The notes under the pieces are model-generated. The model searched no databases and was not told the origin of the DNA. It saw only the letters and a list, made by a program, of their open reading frames with translations. Shown here piece after piece: positions 1-11,732 of a stretch of 64,000 bases of DNA (position 1 is the stretch's first letter; each line of letters opens with the position of its first letter). The DNA is from Piper betle (lineage: Eukaryota > Streptophyta > Magnoliopsida > Piperales > Piperaceae): assembly GCA_033002965.1 (NCBI GenBank), contig JAURVB010013631.1, forward strand, positions 1-64,000, read 5' to 3'. The translations under genes were made by a program, and so were the position numbers.

Positions 1-3000
1 GCATATGGCACATGCGGCAGCGATGGGTGACCCGAGCTGGCTAAGGCAGCGCTTTCCCCGGTCAGGAAAGGTCTCTTGGGTGGTTGAGGCGTCGAGGTGA
101 CCCGATCGTGGCGGTGATCGTCACCGGCGGTGGAAGCACGGCGCAAGGCGGCTTCTTTGCATCGCAGAAGGCAGGCCGTGGAGTGCGCCGAAGTGGCACG
201 ACGACGTGCAGGACAATCGGCGGCTGGGTAGCATCGACAGCGGGGGCGACGATGACGCGAGGGTGGCGTACTAGATTTGACGAGGAAGAAGAAGAAATTG
301 CTCGAGGAGGAGAAAATAATTGGTGGCAAACGGTAGATGGTGCCGCAATGGGCTCGAGTTAAGAATAATAACTAAGTCATACAGTCCTACCTCATAAACA
401 AACACCAAAACACATAATGATGGTGCCTAGAATTATATTCACCAAACTACTGTAACATTTGTAGGTTTAAAATTCAATTTACTACCCACTATATAACAAT
501 AAAAATAAATTACATACTCTAATAGTAATGAGCACTTCATTTGCTCCTAAAGCAAGCTATGGTGAGTGTTGTTGTAGAAGGTAAGGGCGACAAAGCGAAA
601 GGCGCGCGTGCGCGACTTGCAGTGCGGCGGAAAGGGTATGGATGGGGGTGTTAAGGTATGGTGGTGGTGTGTTTGTTAGAAGTGTTTTGAGGAAGGAGTG
701 ATAAAAGTGCGAGGAAAGGGAAGGGCGACTTGCCGATAGGGGTGAAAGTGCTAAAAAGGGGTTGTACTAGGAAGAAAGGAAGAGGAGGGTTAAAGAGAGA
801 GAAGAGCCTTATGGTTTAGAGAAGTAGTGTTATGAGTGTTACAAAGGAAGTTTGTAGGAGTGAAGTTATGTGCTTTAGCAGCTAATATGGTAGTTGTTTG
901 TGTGGTTGTGCTAGATAAATAGCTAGAAGGTTGTTTATGGTTTAAGGTTGTGTGTGTTTCTGCGTTTCGCAATAGGAGCCACATGAGGAATAAAACATAG
1001 GCGAGACAAAGCAGAAAAGTTAGTGCTTTGTTTGCTAAATGTGGAGTTACATGTACAAAAAGAGAGAGAAGAATTTGGTTGTTTGGGTATGCTAGTTACA
1101 TGGTTTGGGCTAAATAAAAAAGTGGTTTCATATGGTTTTTAAGTTTATAGCGGATGTTAATATGAAGGGGTTTAGAGGCGACAGGCATATAAATATTTCG
1201 TGTATGGCGGTGGCGGCCCTTTGTTTTTGTTGCAAACGAAGTGAATATGGGTGGCGAGGGAGGGTGTAATTATATCGGCTAGCAAAATTTTAGGGTTATA
1301 CAAGAAGGGATAGATAAGAGCGGCTAGAGCTTAAAAAAATTTCGGCGTGTAAGGGGGAGGTTGCTTAGATGAGAGGAGGAAGTAGTTACATAGGCTGGGA
1401 GCAAAGTTGGGATGGAGATGTAGGGAGGAATATTTTTCTTTAGGCAGAGTATACTATTTATAGAGCCATCTATTGTAGTTTTATTAACGATCTTCATTAA
1501 ATTTTTCACTTCATCATTCATTGGTATTCTTGTGTTCAACGACTTTCCTTATAAAAAGAATAAATGACAATAGGTTTGTTAATTTTCACCATAATTTTAA
1601 CTGTAATTGTATTAACATAATTTAACTTTTTCAATAACCTTCTAATGGTGGTTCAATTTAAATTAATTCGATTAGATCGTCTGATTGAAATTAATTTTCA
1701 ATTTAATCAATTATGCTTAACTACAATGAAAATTTTTTTCGGGTCTGTTCGTCATAACTATAGCACTTGAAATACAGATAAATGGATATACACGGATTTT
1801 ATGCTACAAATAGATAGATATAATATTTCACAAGTCCTCTATACCCTTGCTTTCATAATATTTTACTAAAGGGATTTTGCTAGTAGATTATTTGTTTCTT
1901 TGCTATATGAATTGTTTTTCTTGTAGTTAAATCTGATTGTAGTTGAATTTAAAAATTTCTAGATAATCTGAATTTCATTTGCCATATTTCTAGCATTACA
2001 TGAAAGACATTGTGTACACATCAGTGTTTGGTGGTAATGCTAATCTATATGTATTAACTCGATTCGATCCAAAATTGAAATGGTCCCATGAATCTGGCTA
2101 CTGAGGGAAATTTAAATCTGATCACTCTCTTTAGTGAGGTCTAGGTAGATGACCCTAACATGGAATTTATTGCCCTTTTCCTTCGAGTGAAGGAGCATAC
2201 TTTCGTTTCGATTGAGCTGTTTTGCTCTGTTGATTTATTTCGGTGAAGATTTGGCCTGATTATAATTCACTTAGATTTGAATCAGCATGGAGATTGATTA
2301 GCGCCTGTTGCATATGTAGAATGGTGCCATTCTTACTGGTTTAGCTATTATTTGCTGAATTAGCCATACGTCTACTTCTCCAGTTGAGGATTGAAGCTCA
2401 ACAATGTCATACTACTGGGTGATTATTGCTTTAACTTGATTTGTTTGGAAAAACTGTAATGCACGTAAATAGACTTATCAGACTATTCTAGGTATTCATG
2501 CCAGACAATATTATTTTAAAAAGGGATAAAATGAGCAGTTTTGCCAAATGGCCCACAACCTGCCCATATATGAGTCATATCTTTTTCAGGTACCTTTGGA
2601 GCTTCTAACTACAGTCACATAGACATGTTTCCATTTCTAAAGGCTAGTAATAATCTATTGCAGTGATGGGCTACATGTTTGACACTTGGAAATAGGTCTA
2701 CTACACTTTCTTTCATTTAAATCTCCTTACAAAGAGCTTGCTTTGGTATTATTTGTACACAGGGTATTGAGAACTTTGAACAAGGAGTTTGTAAATAGTT
2801 TTGCCTTAAATTATTTTGGTATACATAGCTTTTCTACGGATATACTAAAGAAATTCGTTAGAGCTTTGCCTAACATTATTTCAAAGACCTTTGCGAGTGT
2901 TTTGTTTCGTTCACTACTATTAGAGAGGTCGGAGGTTAGTGTTTTAAATATACAAGTCAGTCCGGTTACACATGTCTCAGTGATTGCCTGCCCAGTGTTT

Positions 3001-3033
3001 CATACTTTGCCCATTTTTGCCCTTCCGACAAGT
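1..3033 (-). repeat. Degraded left arm of a giant inverted repeat (F1 element 3' half plus flanking DNA)
   Basis: Read on the minus strand this stretch follows the right arm (3034-6880) block by block: integrase spacer near the centre, integrase, chromodomain end, polypurine end, LTR, then the same non-element flank. Clear anchors are 1985-2100 (integrase C-terminus), 1640-1745 (start of LTR), 1500-1560 (LTR TATA region), 479-524 (flank matching about 6255-6300), 270-365 (matching 6455-6550) and 1-40 (matching 6839-6868). It is about 800 bases shorter than the other arm and full of substitutions and small deletions. Between about 560 and 1300 the match is hard to follow. No intact reading frame remains; short ORFs at 790-984, 1324-1539 and 2686-3093 are chance frames. 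It is either an old decayed copy or a low-quality fold-back of the right arm. Confidence 0.8.
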
Positions 3034-3035
3034 GA

Positions 3036-4554
3036 GTCGACAAGATGGACAAGGGTCAATAACTACAGACTTTGGCCGTGTCAGCTGAGGTGAAGGCACC
3101 TAAACTACCACGCTAATCACTTTACATTCCAATGAATTGGTGGACCGAGTTAAGCTAACACAAATGGAAGATGAGAAGCTGAATGAAATGTTGGACAAAA
3201 CTCCCAACATTGTAGCAGATTCCAACAGTGTAATCAGATTTAGAGGGAGATTGTGTGTACCCAACAATGATGCATTAAAACGAGATATTCTGGAAGAAGC
3301 TCATCGTTCAAGGTTCTCAATACACCCTGGTGTTACAAAGATGTACCAGGACTTGAAACGAACCTACTGGTGGGTTGGAATGAAGAGGGATGTGGTGGAT
3401 TTTGTTTCCAAGTGTCAGACGTGCCAATTGATCAAAGCCCAACATCAACTACCCGGTGGATTATTACAACCTTTAGAGATACCTACCTGGAAATGGGAGC
3501 GTGTCACATGTGATTTTATTACTAAACTCCCAAGGACTTTGAAGAGACATGACTCTATATGGGTAGTTGTGGACCGTTTGACTAAGGCAGCTCATTTTAT
3601 CCCCACAAAATCAACAAGGACTGCGGAATACTTAGCAGAACTGTACATAAATAACATTGTCAGGCTGCATGGAATTCCGAAGGAGATAGTCTCTGACAGA
3701 GATCCCCTATTCACGTCACATTTTTGGGAAGTTTTCCAAAAAGCTATGGGGACCCAAATCAAGTTAAGTACAGCATATCACCCCCAAACTGATGGTCAAA
3801 GTGAGAGGACCAATCAAACCTTGGAGGATTTGTTGAGAGCTTGCATCCTCGACTGGGGAGGAGATTGGGAGAAACACTTAGCCTTGGCTGAATTCACCTA
3901 TAATAACTCTTACCAAGCCAGTATAGGAATGGCACCGTTTGAAGCCTTATACGGTAGGCCTTGTCGATCTCCATCATGCTGGTTGGAGTCTACAGAGATG
4001 GTTATAGTCGGGCCAGAGATGGTGAGAGAAGCAGCTGAAAAGGTGCAACTCATCCAGCAAAGGCTTAAGGCAGCTCAGGATCGGCAGAAAAGTTATGCTG
4101 ATACTCGAAGGAAGGACTTAGAATTCCAAGTTGGGGAGTTCGTCTACCTTAAGACCTCACCTAAAAGGGAGTGATCAGATTTAGAACATCAGGGAAGTTG
4201 AAGCCAAGATTCATAGGACCATTTCCAATTTTGGATCGAATCGGAAGTTGTGCATATAGATTAGCATTACCACCAAGCCTTGATGGTGTACACAATGTCT
4301 TTCATGTGTCAATGCTAAAGAAATATGTACGAGATGAGAATCACATTATCACAAATTTTGCAGATTTAGAGCTACAATCGGATTTAACCTACGAGGAAAA
4401 ACCGATTCGAATCTTGGCAAGGGAAACAAAGACACTCCGTAGCAAGGAGATCCCTTTGGTAAAGGTATTATGGAGAAATCAGGGATCAGAAGAAGCGACA
4501 TGGGAGACTGAACAGGAAATGGCCAGAAAATATCCTAGCCTGTTTGTAGCATAA
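3036..4554 (+). pseudogene. pol: Frameshifted integrase-chromodomain end of an F1 polyprotein
   Basis: Integrase joins element cDNA to the host chromosome; the C-terminal chromodomain of chromoviruses is thought to guide it to certain chromatin. The frame from 3137 contains the HHCC zinc finger (ending CQTCQLIKA) and the catalytic D-D-35-E set: [23 protein letters not shown] and DGQSERTNQ. It breaks at 4163-4166, where a run of four A replaces five in the intact copy (43620-43624, opposite strand). After this one-base loss the next frame (4171-4554) carries the GPFPI module and the chromodomain ([17 protein letters not shown]). Both parts are almost identical in protein to the intact copy, so the break is recent. 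The bases at about 3036-3130 match the pol spacer but with small deletions. Confidence 0.9.
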
Positions 4555-4606
4555 AATCCGTGTAAATCCGATTTATGCTATGATATTTCGAGGACGAAAT
4601 AGTTCT

Positions 4607-4619
4607 AAGTTGGGGAGAT
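4607..4619 (+). other. Polypurine tract (plus-strand primer) of the F1 fragment
   Basis: The purine-rich run AAGTTGGGGAGAT sits directly before the LTR start TGTAAAGACC. This is where a retroelement polypurine tract lies, and the same sequence adjoins the LTR in the full-length F1 copy. Confidence 0.8.
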
Positions 4620-4880
4620 TGTAAAGACCCGGAAAAAAATTTTCATTAGCTGGTTAAGTATGAATTACCCGGTTAAATTGAAAAGTAATTTCTAATCGGA
4701 CGATTCTAGTTGAATCAGTCGAGTCGAACACATTAATTATCCATTTAACCATTTAAGTGAACCATACCATTTAAGAGGTTGAGTGAAAAGGTTAAGTGAA
4801 CCGTGTTAATTACCCAATTACCCGGTTAAAGGAATTATGGTGAAAGGGTGCTTCCACAAACCCTAGCCGTCATTTATTCT

Positions 4881-4890
4881 TTATAAAAGG
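4881..4890 (+). promoter_or_regulatory. Candidate TATA box of the F1 LTR
   Basis: TTATAAAAGG lies about 260 bases into the LTR, at the same place as TTTTATAAGG in the full-length F1 LTRs (minus strand, about 42779-42788 and 49239-49248). Assigned by motif and position only. Confidence 0.5.
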
Positions 4891-4894
4891 AGAA

Positions 4895-5140
4895 GGGGTC
4901 GTTGAACCTAGGAAATACCAATGGATGATGGGGTGTGAGAATTTAATGAAGGGGTCGTTGAACCTAGGAAATACCAATGGATGATGGGGTATGAGAATTT
5001 AATGGAGGGAATGGTTGAAGTGTATATATATGCAGGAGGAGGGAGTATTTCATCCCTCATCTCCGTCCCAGGCGACCTCCCCATTACTGTGTGAGTATTT
5101 CATCCCTCATCTCCGTCCCAGGCGACCTCCCCATTACTGT
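4895..5140 (+). repeat. Two short tandem duplications in the LTR leader (56 bp x2, 50 bp x2)
   Basis: Units starting GGGGTCGTTGAACC at 4895 and 4951 are nearly identical 56-mers. Units starting GAGTATTTCATCC at 5043 and 5093 are a near-perfect 50-bp pair. Related one-to-three-copy versions occur in the F1-type LTRs at about 10870-11120, 18780-19020 and 50490-50600, so copy number varies between insertions. Confidence 0.8.
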
Positions 5141-5998
5141 ATTAGGGTTCACGGGTCACAGTCAGACGTAATCACAAATCAGGTTCACGTGGCACTGGAG
5201 ACGGTAGTGGTAGCTTCCCACAAAAAGGTTACGTGACTAGGGTGTGCCGGATCACAGCGGATACCTCCTCCGCATTGTTTTGGAGTATAGCGGTATCGCT
5301 CCACCGCATATTAAAATAAACATAATGAAATAGTGTAATGTACTTGTTTTGTTTTATCTATTATACTACTTAGTGTTGTAATCACTAACGTGGAATTGCC
5401 TCCCCAGGTATGCAGATACAAGATTAGGTGATTGACATCCAGAGTATGGAGCAAAAATAAATATGAGGACTCTCTGATTTAATTGAATAAGTGTGAGCTG
5501 CTGGGAAACGGTCCTAAGACTGTTGGATCTTATATATGTTTTGTTAAATAAAATAGTGACTCCTTTTTTATTTAATGAGAAATAAGGTGTGGCTGCTGGG
5601 AAACGGTCTAAGACTGTTGGATCTTATATATGTTTTTGTTAAATAAAAATGTTAGTCATATTTACTTAATTGTGAGTAACACCTGGCCAACTAGGCCCAC
5701 AATGTTGTGACAAATGGCCGAGTCATTACAGTGTTGTAATCACTAACGCGGAATTACTTCCGCAGGTGTGCAGATACGAAAGTAGGTGATTGACAACTAG
5801 GGCATGGAGCAAAATAAATATGAGGACTCATTTTATTATTTATTTGAGAAATAAGTGTGGCTACGGGAAACAATCTAAGATTGTGGGATCTTTATATATG
5901 TTTTTGTTAAATAAAAATGTTAGACATATTTGCTTAATTATGATTAACACCTGGCCAACTAGGCCCACAATGTTGTGACAAATGGCTGGGTCGTTACA

Positions 5999-7344
5999 TT
6001 CAGGCATTAAAACAAACATACAATCGAATAGAGTATAAAATAGAGACGAGTCCTAAATGGACCTTGTAGTAGCTCCAAGTGTAAAACCCATAATGCAACT
6101 CAGTACCGACCGGTATTTTTGAGTCGAGTCGGTTTTAGAACACGTGTACTGAGTCGACGCTAGTCGTGTGTATGAAGCTATGACGGTCATGCATACCCAA
6201 TTATATGATGATATCGCCATGAACACGGCAGGACAGAATGAGTTATCATTATATATTAGAGTATGTAATTTATTTTTTTATTGTTATATAGTGGGTGGTA
6301 GAATTGGTTTTAGGCCGTTTACCGCATTAGGACGTGTTACGGGTAGTTTGGGTGGGCTGATAATTCTAGAGCATATCATTATGATGTTTTGGTGTTTGTT
6401 TGATTTTGTGGGAATTTTCCCGATTTTTTAGATTTAATGTGACTTGGTTATTATTCTTAACTCGAGCCGGACACGAGGCAAGAATTACCCCACAAGTTTG
6501 CCACTCAGATTATTTTCTCCCTCCCTCGACGGTTTCTTCTTCTTCCTAGGTCCAAATCCTAGTGCGCCACCCTCCGCTTGTCATCGTCGCCCCGCTGTCG
6601 ATGCTGCCCAGCCGCCGATTGATCCTGCCCCGCCCTTACCGGTGGCGTCGTCGTGCCACCTAGAGCACTCCCGACCACTGCCCAGCCTCTGCGATGCAAG
6701 GAAGCCGCACCTTTGCGCCGTGCTTCTGCAGCCAATCATGCCACCGGTGACCGTCACCGCCACGATCGAGTGGTCGCCTCGACACCCTCAACCACCCAGA
6801 GACCTTTCCGGACCGGAGAGGAGGCTGCTGCTACCAGGCCAGCCGAATCGAGTCACCCATCGCTGCCACCTCTGTTTTGGTCATTTTCGAGAGCAAGCCG
6901 CCACCTCTGGCGACCATGCCAACACCGTAGACATAGTCAGGCTTGCCGAGCTCGGGTTCCAATGGTACCCAATGCCATTGCTTTCCAGCCAGGTACACAT
7001 TGCAAGCGACTACCACCGGAAAACACGCCGGAAGCTACCGAAAAACCATTGAAACCTGCTGGAAAACCACTAAAACTTGTCGGAGATCACGGATTCGCTG
7101 AATTTGGCTGATCGTCGCCCCGAGGTTTATCCAGTCAAACCTGATTGACTTCGAACGCCGTCGAGCGTCGAATTCGATCTCCGAGAACGTGCGACAAAAC
7201 CTAACCGATCACGGATTGTCGACGATGTGATGTATAATTACCTCCAATTTGATCATTTAAAATTGATGAATGTTGGCACAGTATGCTAGATTTGATTAAC
7301 TATTATGAGTAGTGCCTAGTTATGAGTAATGCCTAATTATGAGT
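5999..7344. other. Flank of the palindrome right arm; GC-rich block, no gene recognised
   Basis: From 5999 to about 6880 this pairs with the degraded left arm, so the inverted repeat extends beyond the retroelement. From 6450 to 7200 it is C-rich with CCGCC-type runs. Overlapping frames at 6444-7052 and 6653-7111 encode low-complexity Pro/His/Arg-rich peptides with no recognisable domain. The texture resembles the GC-rich part of other LTRs here, but I could not match it to one. Confidence 0.4.
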
Positions 7345-7764
7345 GAAGGGATGATTGTATGAATGAGTTGTGTATGCAAACCGGAGTATTGCTTAAGTAT
7401 GTTTGCTTACTACCTACTATGAGCCAATCTTGAAGTTTCATAAATTTTTGTGGGTAATAGAATACCCATTTGCCAGCTTGTATTAGTTATTTTTCAGACT
7501 AGTAACACTCATTACTGACAATTTTCATATAATATACGCTACACACACTTAAGCTCAATATAATAATTTGCTTTATTGTTTTTATTTCTATTTGATGTGT
7601 TTGATGCTTGTTTAATAATGTCTTCCATTTTTATGGCACCAAGAGGGTTATTCCGATGTGTTTCATCAATCGAGTCTATGCCGACCGACAACTTTAAACA
7701 TTACTCGATTCGATCGTAACATTTTTGATTCGGTTCATAGGTGAACTAAAGTCGGGGTGTTACT
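7345..7764 (+). repeat. 3' end of an F2 LTR (element F2-1)
   Basis: The stretch from about 7345 matches the last 400-500 bases of the other F2 LTRs (for example 21400-21881). It ends in GGGGTGTTACT, a one-base change from the usual TGTTACA. Upstream LTR sequence is missing or replaced. Confidence 0.7.
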
Positions 7765-9557
7765 GATTAGTATCAAAGCCATGTGTTGATCAATTGAGAT
7801 GGAAGACTTTTGTTTGGAGAAAAGTGTGTGGAGCTGTCCTTAGCCAAACCGATAGGTATTTCATTTTGTATCTTTTTCAGTGTTTATAGAAATTAACAGA
7901 TGGATATGTGTTCATGATTTTAGTAGATGCCAGCTTGGCTGTCACTGGATTGTCATGATATGCTAAGAGACATACTTTTCCTTCTTCCGTGTCAGAAATT
8001 TGGATGATGTGAGAGTGTCCTCGTGCTCAGTTAGATGAGGTTGAGGTGGAAGGTGACTAGGAGTACCGTAGAACTTTTGTGACCATGTTGCAGTATGTAC
8101 CTACTTTTCGCATGTTACTGCATCAGTCTTTCCTTAGAACATAGTGTATATGAAAGACAAGAGTTATAAGGATGATATAAGTAGGGAGCTTGGAATATGG
8201 AGATTCTCACGTAGTTATGTGACACATAAGCAATGACTATTGAGTGCCTTAAAAAGATCCATTATGGATACACCAAGGTCTACCTAGTAGATCTAGCTAA
8301 GCACTTGGAGCACAGATGAAAGTTAGGGGTAGATGACTTAAATGAACCACTTCCAAGAGATAACAATGGACGAGGATGAGTAGCAGGGTGGCCTCACAGT
8401 CCCATGGACACTTCACCACCTCTCCCTCTTCCACTAGTGCATGTATGTCCAAAGAATATTATTGGCTACTCTTCAACAGATAGAGACATGAACACACTAA
8501 GGATGAGCGAGATTTCCTTTGACACGCGGATTTGGAAGGTTAATCAGATTTTACTCGATTTATCAGGGCTAGATCAGTGAGTTCTAGTGAGAGGCAGTTA
8601 GCTTATGGGAGCAGTCACTCAAGATTCTATGAGATAAGTCTAAGCTTATCATTGGTTTGTCATTATATGTGTGCACCACTATGATCCGTACCCTCTAGAT
8701 AAGTTACACATTGTTGGAAAACCTAAGCAAAATTGTTAGCAGCTACTTTTGAGGAGACCAGTGTAGGGCTCTACATTATTTTTTCATCGTGTGTGTCACC
8801 ACTATGAATTAGGCACACATAGTTGGATAACTTGAGCCGGGTTGATAGTAGCAACCTCTGTGGAGATAGACACATGAAGATAAATATACCAGAGATAATA
8901 ATGGGTTCATGACGTACATGATCAAGATCAGACTTCAGCACCTGGATACCACAACCACCTTTCGAGGAGCAGAACCACCATTCGAGTAGCACAATCTACC
9001 ATCTGAGTTGTACAACTACCGATCAAGTAGCACAACCGCTGTTCTAGTTGCACAACCACCATCTGAATAGCACAACCACCGTCCGAGTTGCACAACCACA
9101 TTTCGAGTAGCACAACCACCATCCGAGTTGCACAACCACCATCCAAGCAGCAAAACCGTCATATATAATGCACTACCATAGACCGGATAACACTACCACC
9201 ATCCACATTACCCAACCACCGATTGTGATGTACTACGACCAACCAAATGTGCCCTACTGCCAATTGTGATGTATAACCACCATCCTTATATTGCACTATC
9301 GTCGACCGAGTGGAGTAGTTTTTGTAGAAGTAAGGGCCAAGTATTTACCTAAGGATGCTTTTAGCTTTGCACAGAATTCGCATGTCACAACATTCAGAGC
9401 AAAATTGGGTCAGAGATTGAGGACAAGATACTCCTATGGTGACATTAACCATACAAAGGAAACTTATGCGCACTAAAATTTGTTAGATAGGATGGCACAT
9501 GATTGACTTCACCAGCCATCTAGCTTATCATCACCTTGACCTGACATCTTTGGGTCA
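7765..9557 (+). mobile_element. F2-1 interior, first part (non-coding LARD-like)
   Basis: It begins with a decayed primer site (GATTAGTATCAAAGCCATG, related to TGGTATCAGAGC of initiator-Met tRNA) directly after the LTR. It is collinear with the F2 interiors at 32576-34140 and 58968-59853. There is no open frame of note on the plus strand. It is interrupted at about 9558 by an F1 LTR fragment and resumes near 14508. Confidence 0.7.
8935..9300 (+). repeat. 20-bp minisatellite in the F2 interior
   Basis: Degenerate head-to-tail 20-mers of the form GCACAACCACCATCCGAGTT, a dozen or more copies, alternating GAGTT and GAGTA ends. The same position in the F2 copy at about 33745-33850 has only two or three units, so the array expanded in this copy. 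Confidence 0.75.
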
Positions 9558-11250
9558 AATGTGTATCCGCTGTGATCCGCACACCCCGGCCGTAGCCCTT
9601 TTGTGGGGAGGCTACCACTACCATCTCTAGTGCCAGTGCCTTGCACACCCCGGCCGTAACCTTTTTGTGGGGAAGCTATCACTGCACTCAGGTGATTGCT
9701 ACGCCTCGTTTGCGGGAAAGCTCTCACTACCAATTCTAGTGCCAGTGCCTCACACACCCCAGCCATAGCCTTTTTATGTGGAGGCTATCACTGCACTCAG
9801 GTGAATACTACGACCCGTTTGTGGGGAAGCTCTCACTGCCAATTCTAGTGCCAGTGCCTCACACACCCGGCCGTAGCCTTTTAATGGGGAGGCTATCACT
9901 GCACTCAGGTGATTGCTACGCCTCGTTTGTGGGGAAGCTCTCATTACTACTTCTAGTGCCAGTGCTTCGCACACCCCGGCCATAGCCTTTTTATGGGGAG
10001 GCTATCACTGCACTCCAGTGCCAGTGCCTTGCACACCCCGGCCATACCTTTTATGGGGAGGCTATCACTGCACTCAGGTGATTCCTATGCCCCATTTGTG
10101 GGGAAGCTCTCACTACCAATTCTAATGCCAGTGCCTCACACACCCCAGCCGTAGCCTTTTTATGGGGAGGCTATCACTACACTCAGGCGATTGCTATGCC
10201 CCGTTTATCGGGAAGCTCTCACTACCAAATCTAGTGCCAGTGCCTCACACACCCCAGTCGTAGCCTTTTTATGGGGAGGCTATCACTGCACTCCAGTGCG
10301 ATGGAGGAATCGGTGTGCTCGCTCACCCCGGCCGTAGCCTTTTTATGGGGCGGCTATCACTACTCCAAAACAATGTCTATGCATTACACAATTTACGCAC
10401 ATAATATGACCCCGTGTCGGACTGAGTCAATTCTTTGACCCCGGTTGCACTCGGTGCATGGTGGTCGAATTTGGGCTCAAGCCGACCAAGGCTACCAACA
10501 AGGAAAATACGGTGTTCTACCTATTATACGCACCTGACTTGTGATTTCGTCTGATTGTCACCCGTGAACCCTAATCTGAATGAGGACATAAAATTATACA
10601 TTAGTATAATTTTATTTTCCATGAACCTACATGCAACTTACATGACTAATATACTATCAATTTTAAATGATGTAATTAGTTCATGTTAGTCTTCATTCCT
10701 TATTAAATTTTCAGCAATTCTAATGATAATTAATTATCAACATGTCCATTTACAAAACAACTAAGTAATCGACAAGAACCCCATGCATAAGATGCTGGAG
10801 ATCTAGCAACTTGGCAGGGTGCCTTCAACCAACCTTGGATGCAAGAATCCTAATGGAAACAAATAAGATGAGGGATGAAATACTCACACAGTAATGGGGA
10901 GGTCGCCTGGGACGGAGATGAGGGATGAAATACTCCCTCCTCTTGCATATATATGCACTTCAACCATTCCCTCCATTAAATTCTCATACACCATCATCCA
11001 TTGGTATTTTCTAAGTTCAACGAGCCCCTTCATTAAATTCTCACACCCCATCATCTATTGGTATTTCCTAGGTTCAACCACCCCTTCATTAAATTCTCAC
11101 ACCCCATCATCTATTCATGAATAGGTATTTTCTAAGTGACCTTAAGTCAAACCATGACCGGTCGATTTGATAACCAACCATATTGCTTCATCTATATTTA
11201 TTTGATAATATTTAGGTTCGAGTCTTGTAATTAAAATCATGTTTTTTACC
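9558..11250 (-). repeat. F1-type LTR fragment (F1-b), U5 end missing
   Basis: It enters mid-LTR (GTGTATCCGCTGTGATCC), passes through the CCCCGGCCGTAGCC array, the conserved box at 10418-10500 and the TATATATATGC/leader-repeat region near 10945. It ends close to AATCATGTTTTTTAC, like the U3 starts of the solo LTRs at 17871 and 41279. Inserted in the F2-1 interior; the left end is truncated. Confidence 0.7.
9560..10375 (-). repeat. Hairpin tandem array C (CCCCGGCCGTAGCC type)
   Basis: About ten irregular units containing CCCCGGCCGTAGCCTTTTT, then GGGGAGGCTATCACTGCACT and often CAGGTGATTGC. Each unit holds the inverted pairs TAGCC/GGCTA and TCAC/GTGA. The same array lies at about 12940-13420, 41990-42510 and 48450-48970, always in the same part of the F1 LTR. 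Confidence 0.85.
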
Positions 11251-11263
11251 GTTGTAAACTCAT

Positions 11264-11732
11264 AATGTTTCTAGTCTTGGCCCGTTGCTAACCCCAGCCC
11301 ATGACCTTTTTGGCCTGTGACCGGCAGCCTAGCCAACGTCCTTTGTCTATCCCACCATCTAACACGGAACCAGGTCGGCTCTGATACCATTTGTAATGAC
11401 CCAGCCCAAAGTGCATCGTAATGGGCTAAGTCATTTCTTTAAAATGGGTACCCCAGAAGTTAAAGATCGATAGTCCATTCCCACTTATAAACAGGATCTT
11501 CTCCCAGTAGGTATTAGATGTGGGACTAAGTTGAGGGATCTCACAGTGCCTCACTCGCCCCGGCCGTAGCCTTTTTATGGGGCGGCTATGTCTACTCCAA
11601 AACAATATCGATGCATTACACAATTTACGGCCAAAGAGAGATATTTGACTCATACTAGATTTTTTGCATAGATGATGGGTTTAGTGAGGGAGTGTCCATT
11701 AGGGAGACCGTGTTTTCCTTGTGCTTCACCAG
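11264..11732. repeat. 469-bp direct duplication of 14144-14612
   Basis: It matches 14144-14612 with a constant offset of 2880 bases and only about four substitutions seen by eye. It contains part of a TRIM-A interior, one TRIM-A LTR (11392-11545), the truncated F1 LTR tail and about 100 bases of F2 interior. Because it copies three different elements together, it is a segmental duplication made after all those insertions. Confidence 0.85.

Larger units (their letters stand above)
3034..5998 (+). mobile_element. F1 Ty3/gypsy chromovirus fragment: end of pol and 3' LTR
   Basis: The fragment begins inside the spacer between RNase H and integrase, exactly where the inverted arm ends, and runs through integrase, chromodomain, a polypurine tract (4607-4619) and a 3' LTR (4620-5998). 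It is very close to the full-length F1 copy at 41586-49588 in the coding part, but the LTR start differs, so it belongs to a sister subfamily. The 5' LTR, gag, protease, RT and RNase H are missing. No target duplication can be tested because the left end is the palindrome centre. Confidence 0.85.
4620..5998 (+). repeat. F1 3' LTR with duplicated 3' terminus
   Basis: It starts TGTAAAGACC after the polypurine tract and ends in TTACA at 5998. An earlier equivalent terminus (...GTCATTACA) lies at 5730. The segment after it (5731-5998) repeats the segment from 5373, so the LTR tail is tandemly duplicated. Inside the first tail copy a block of about 85 bp is repeated again (about 5498-5660). A TATA-like TTATAAAAGG lies at 4881-4890, followed by two 56-bp units and two 50-bp units. 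Confidence 0.8.

Noticed and set aside
2686..3093. 135-residue frame near the palindrome centre
   Set aside because: It is antisense to degraded integrase sequence in the left arm and has no matching protein logic.
6444..7111. Frames of 202 and 152 residues that might be a gene start
   Set aside because: Low-complexity Pro/His/Arg-rich peptides in overlapping frames in a C-rich block; no domain, and no conserved frame in the mirrored arm.
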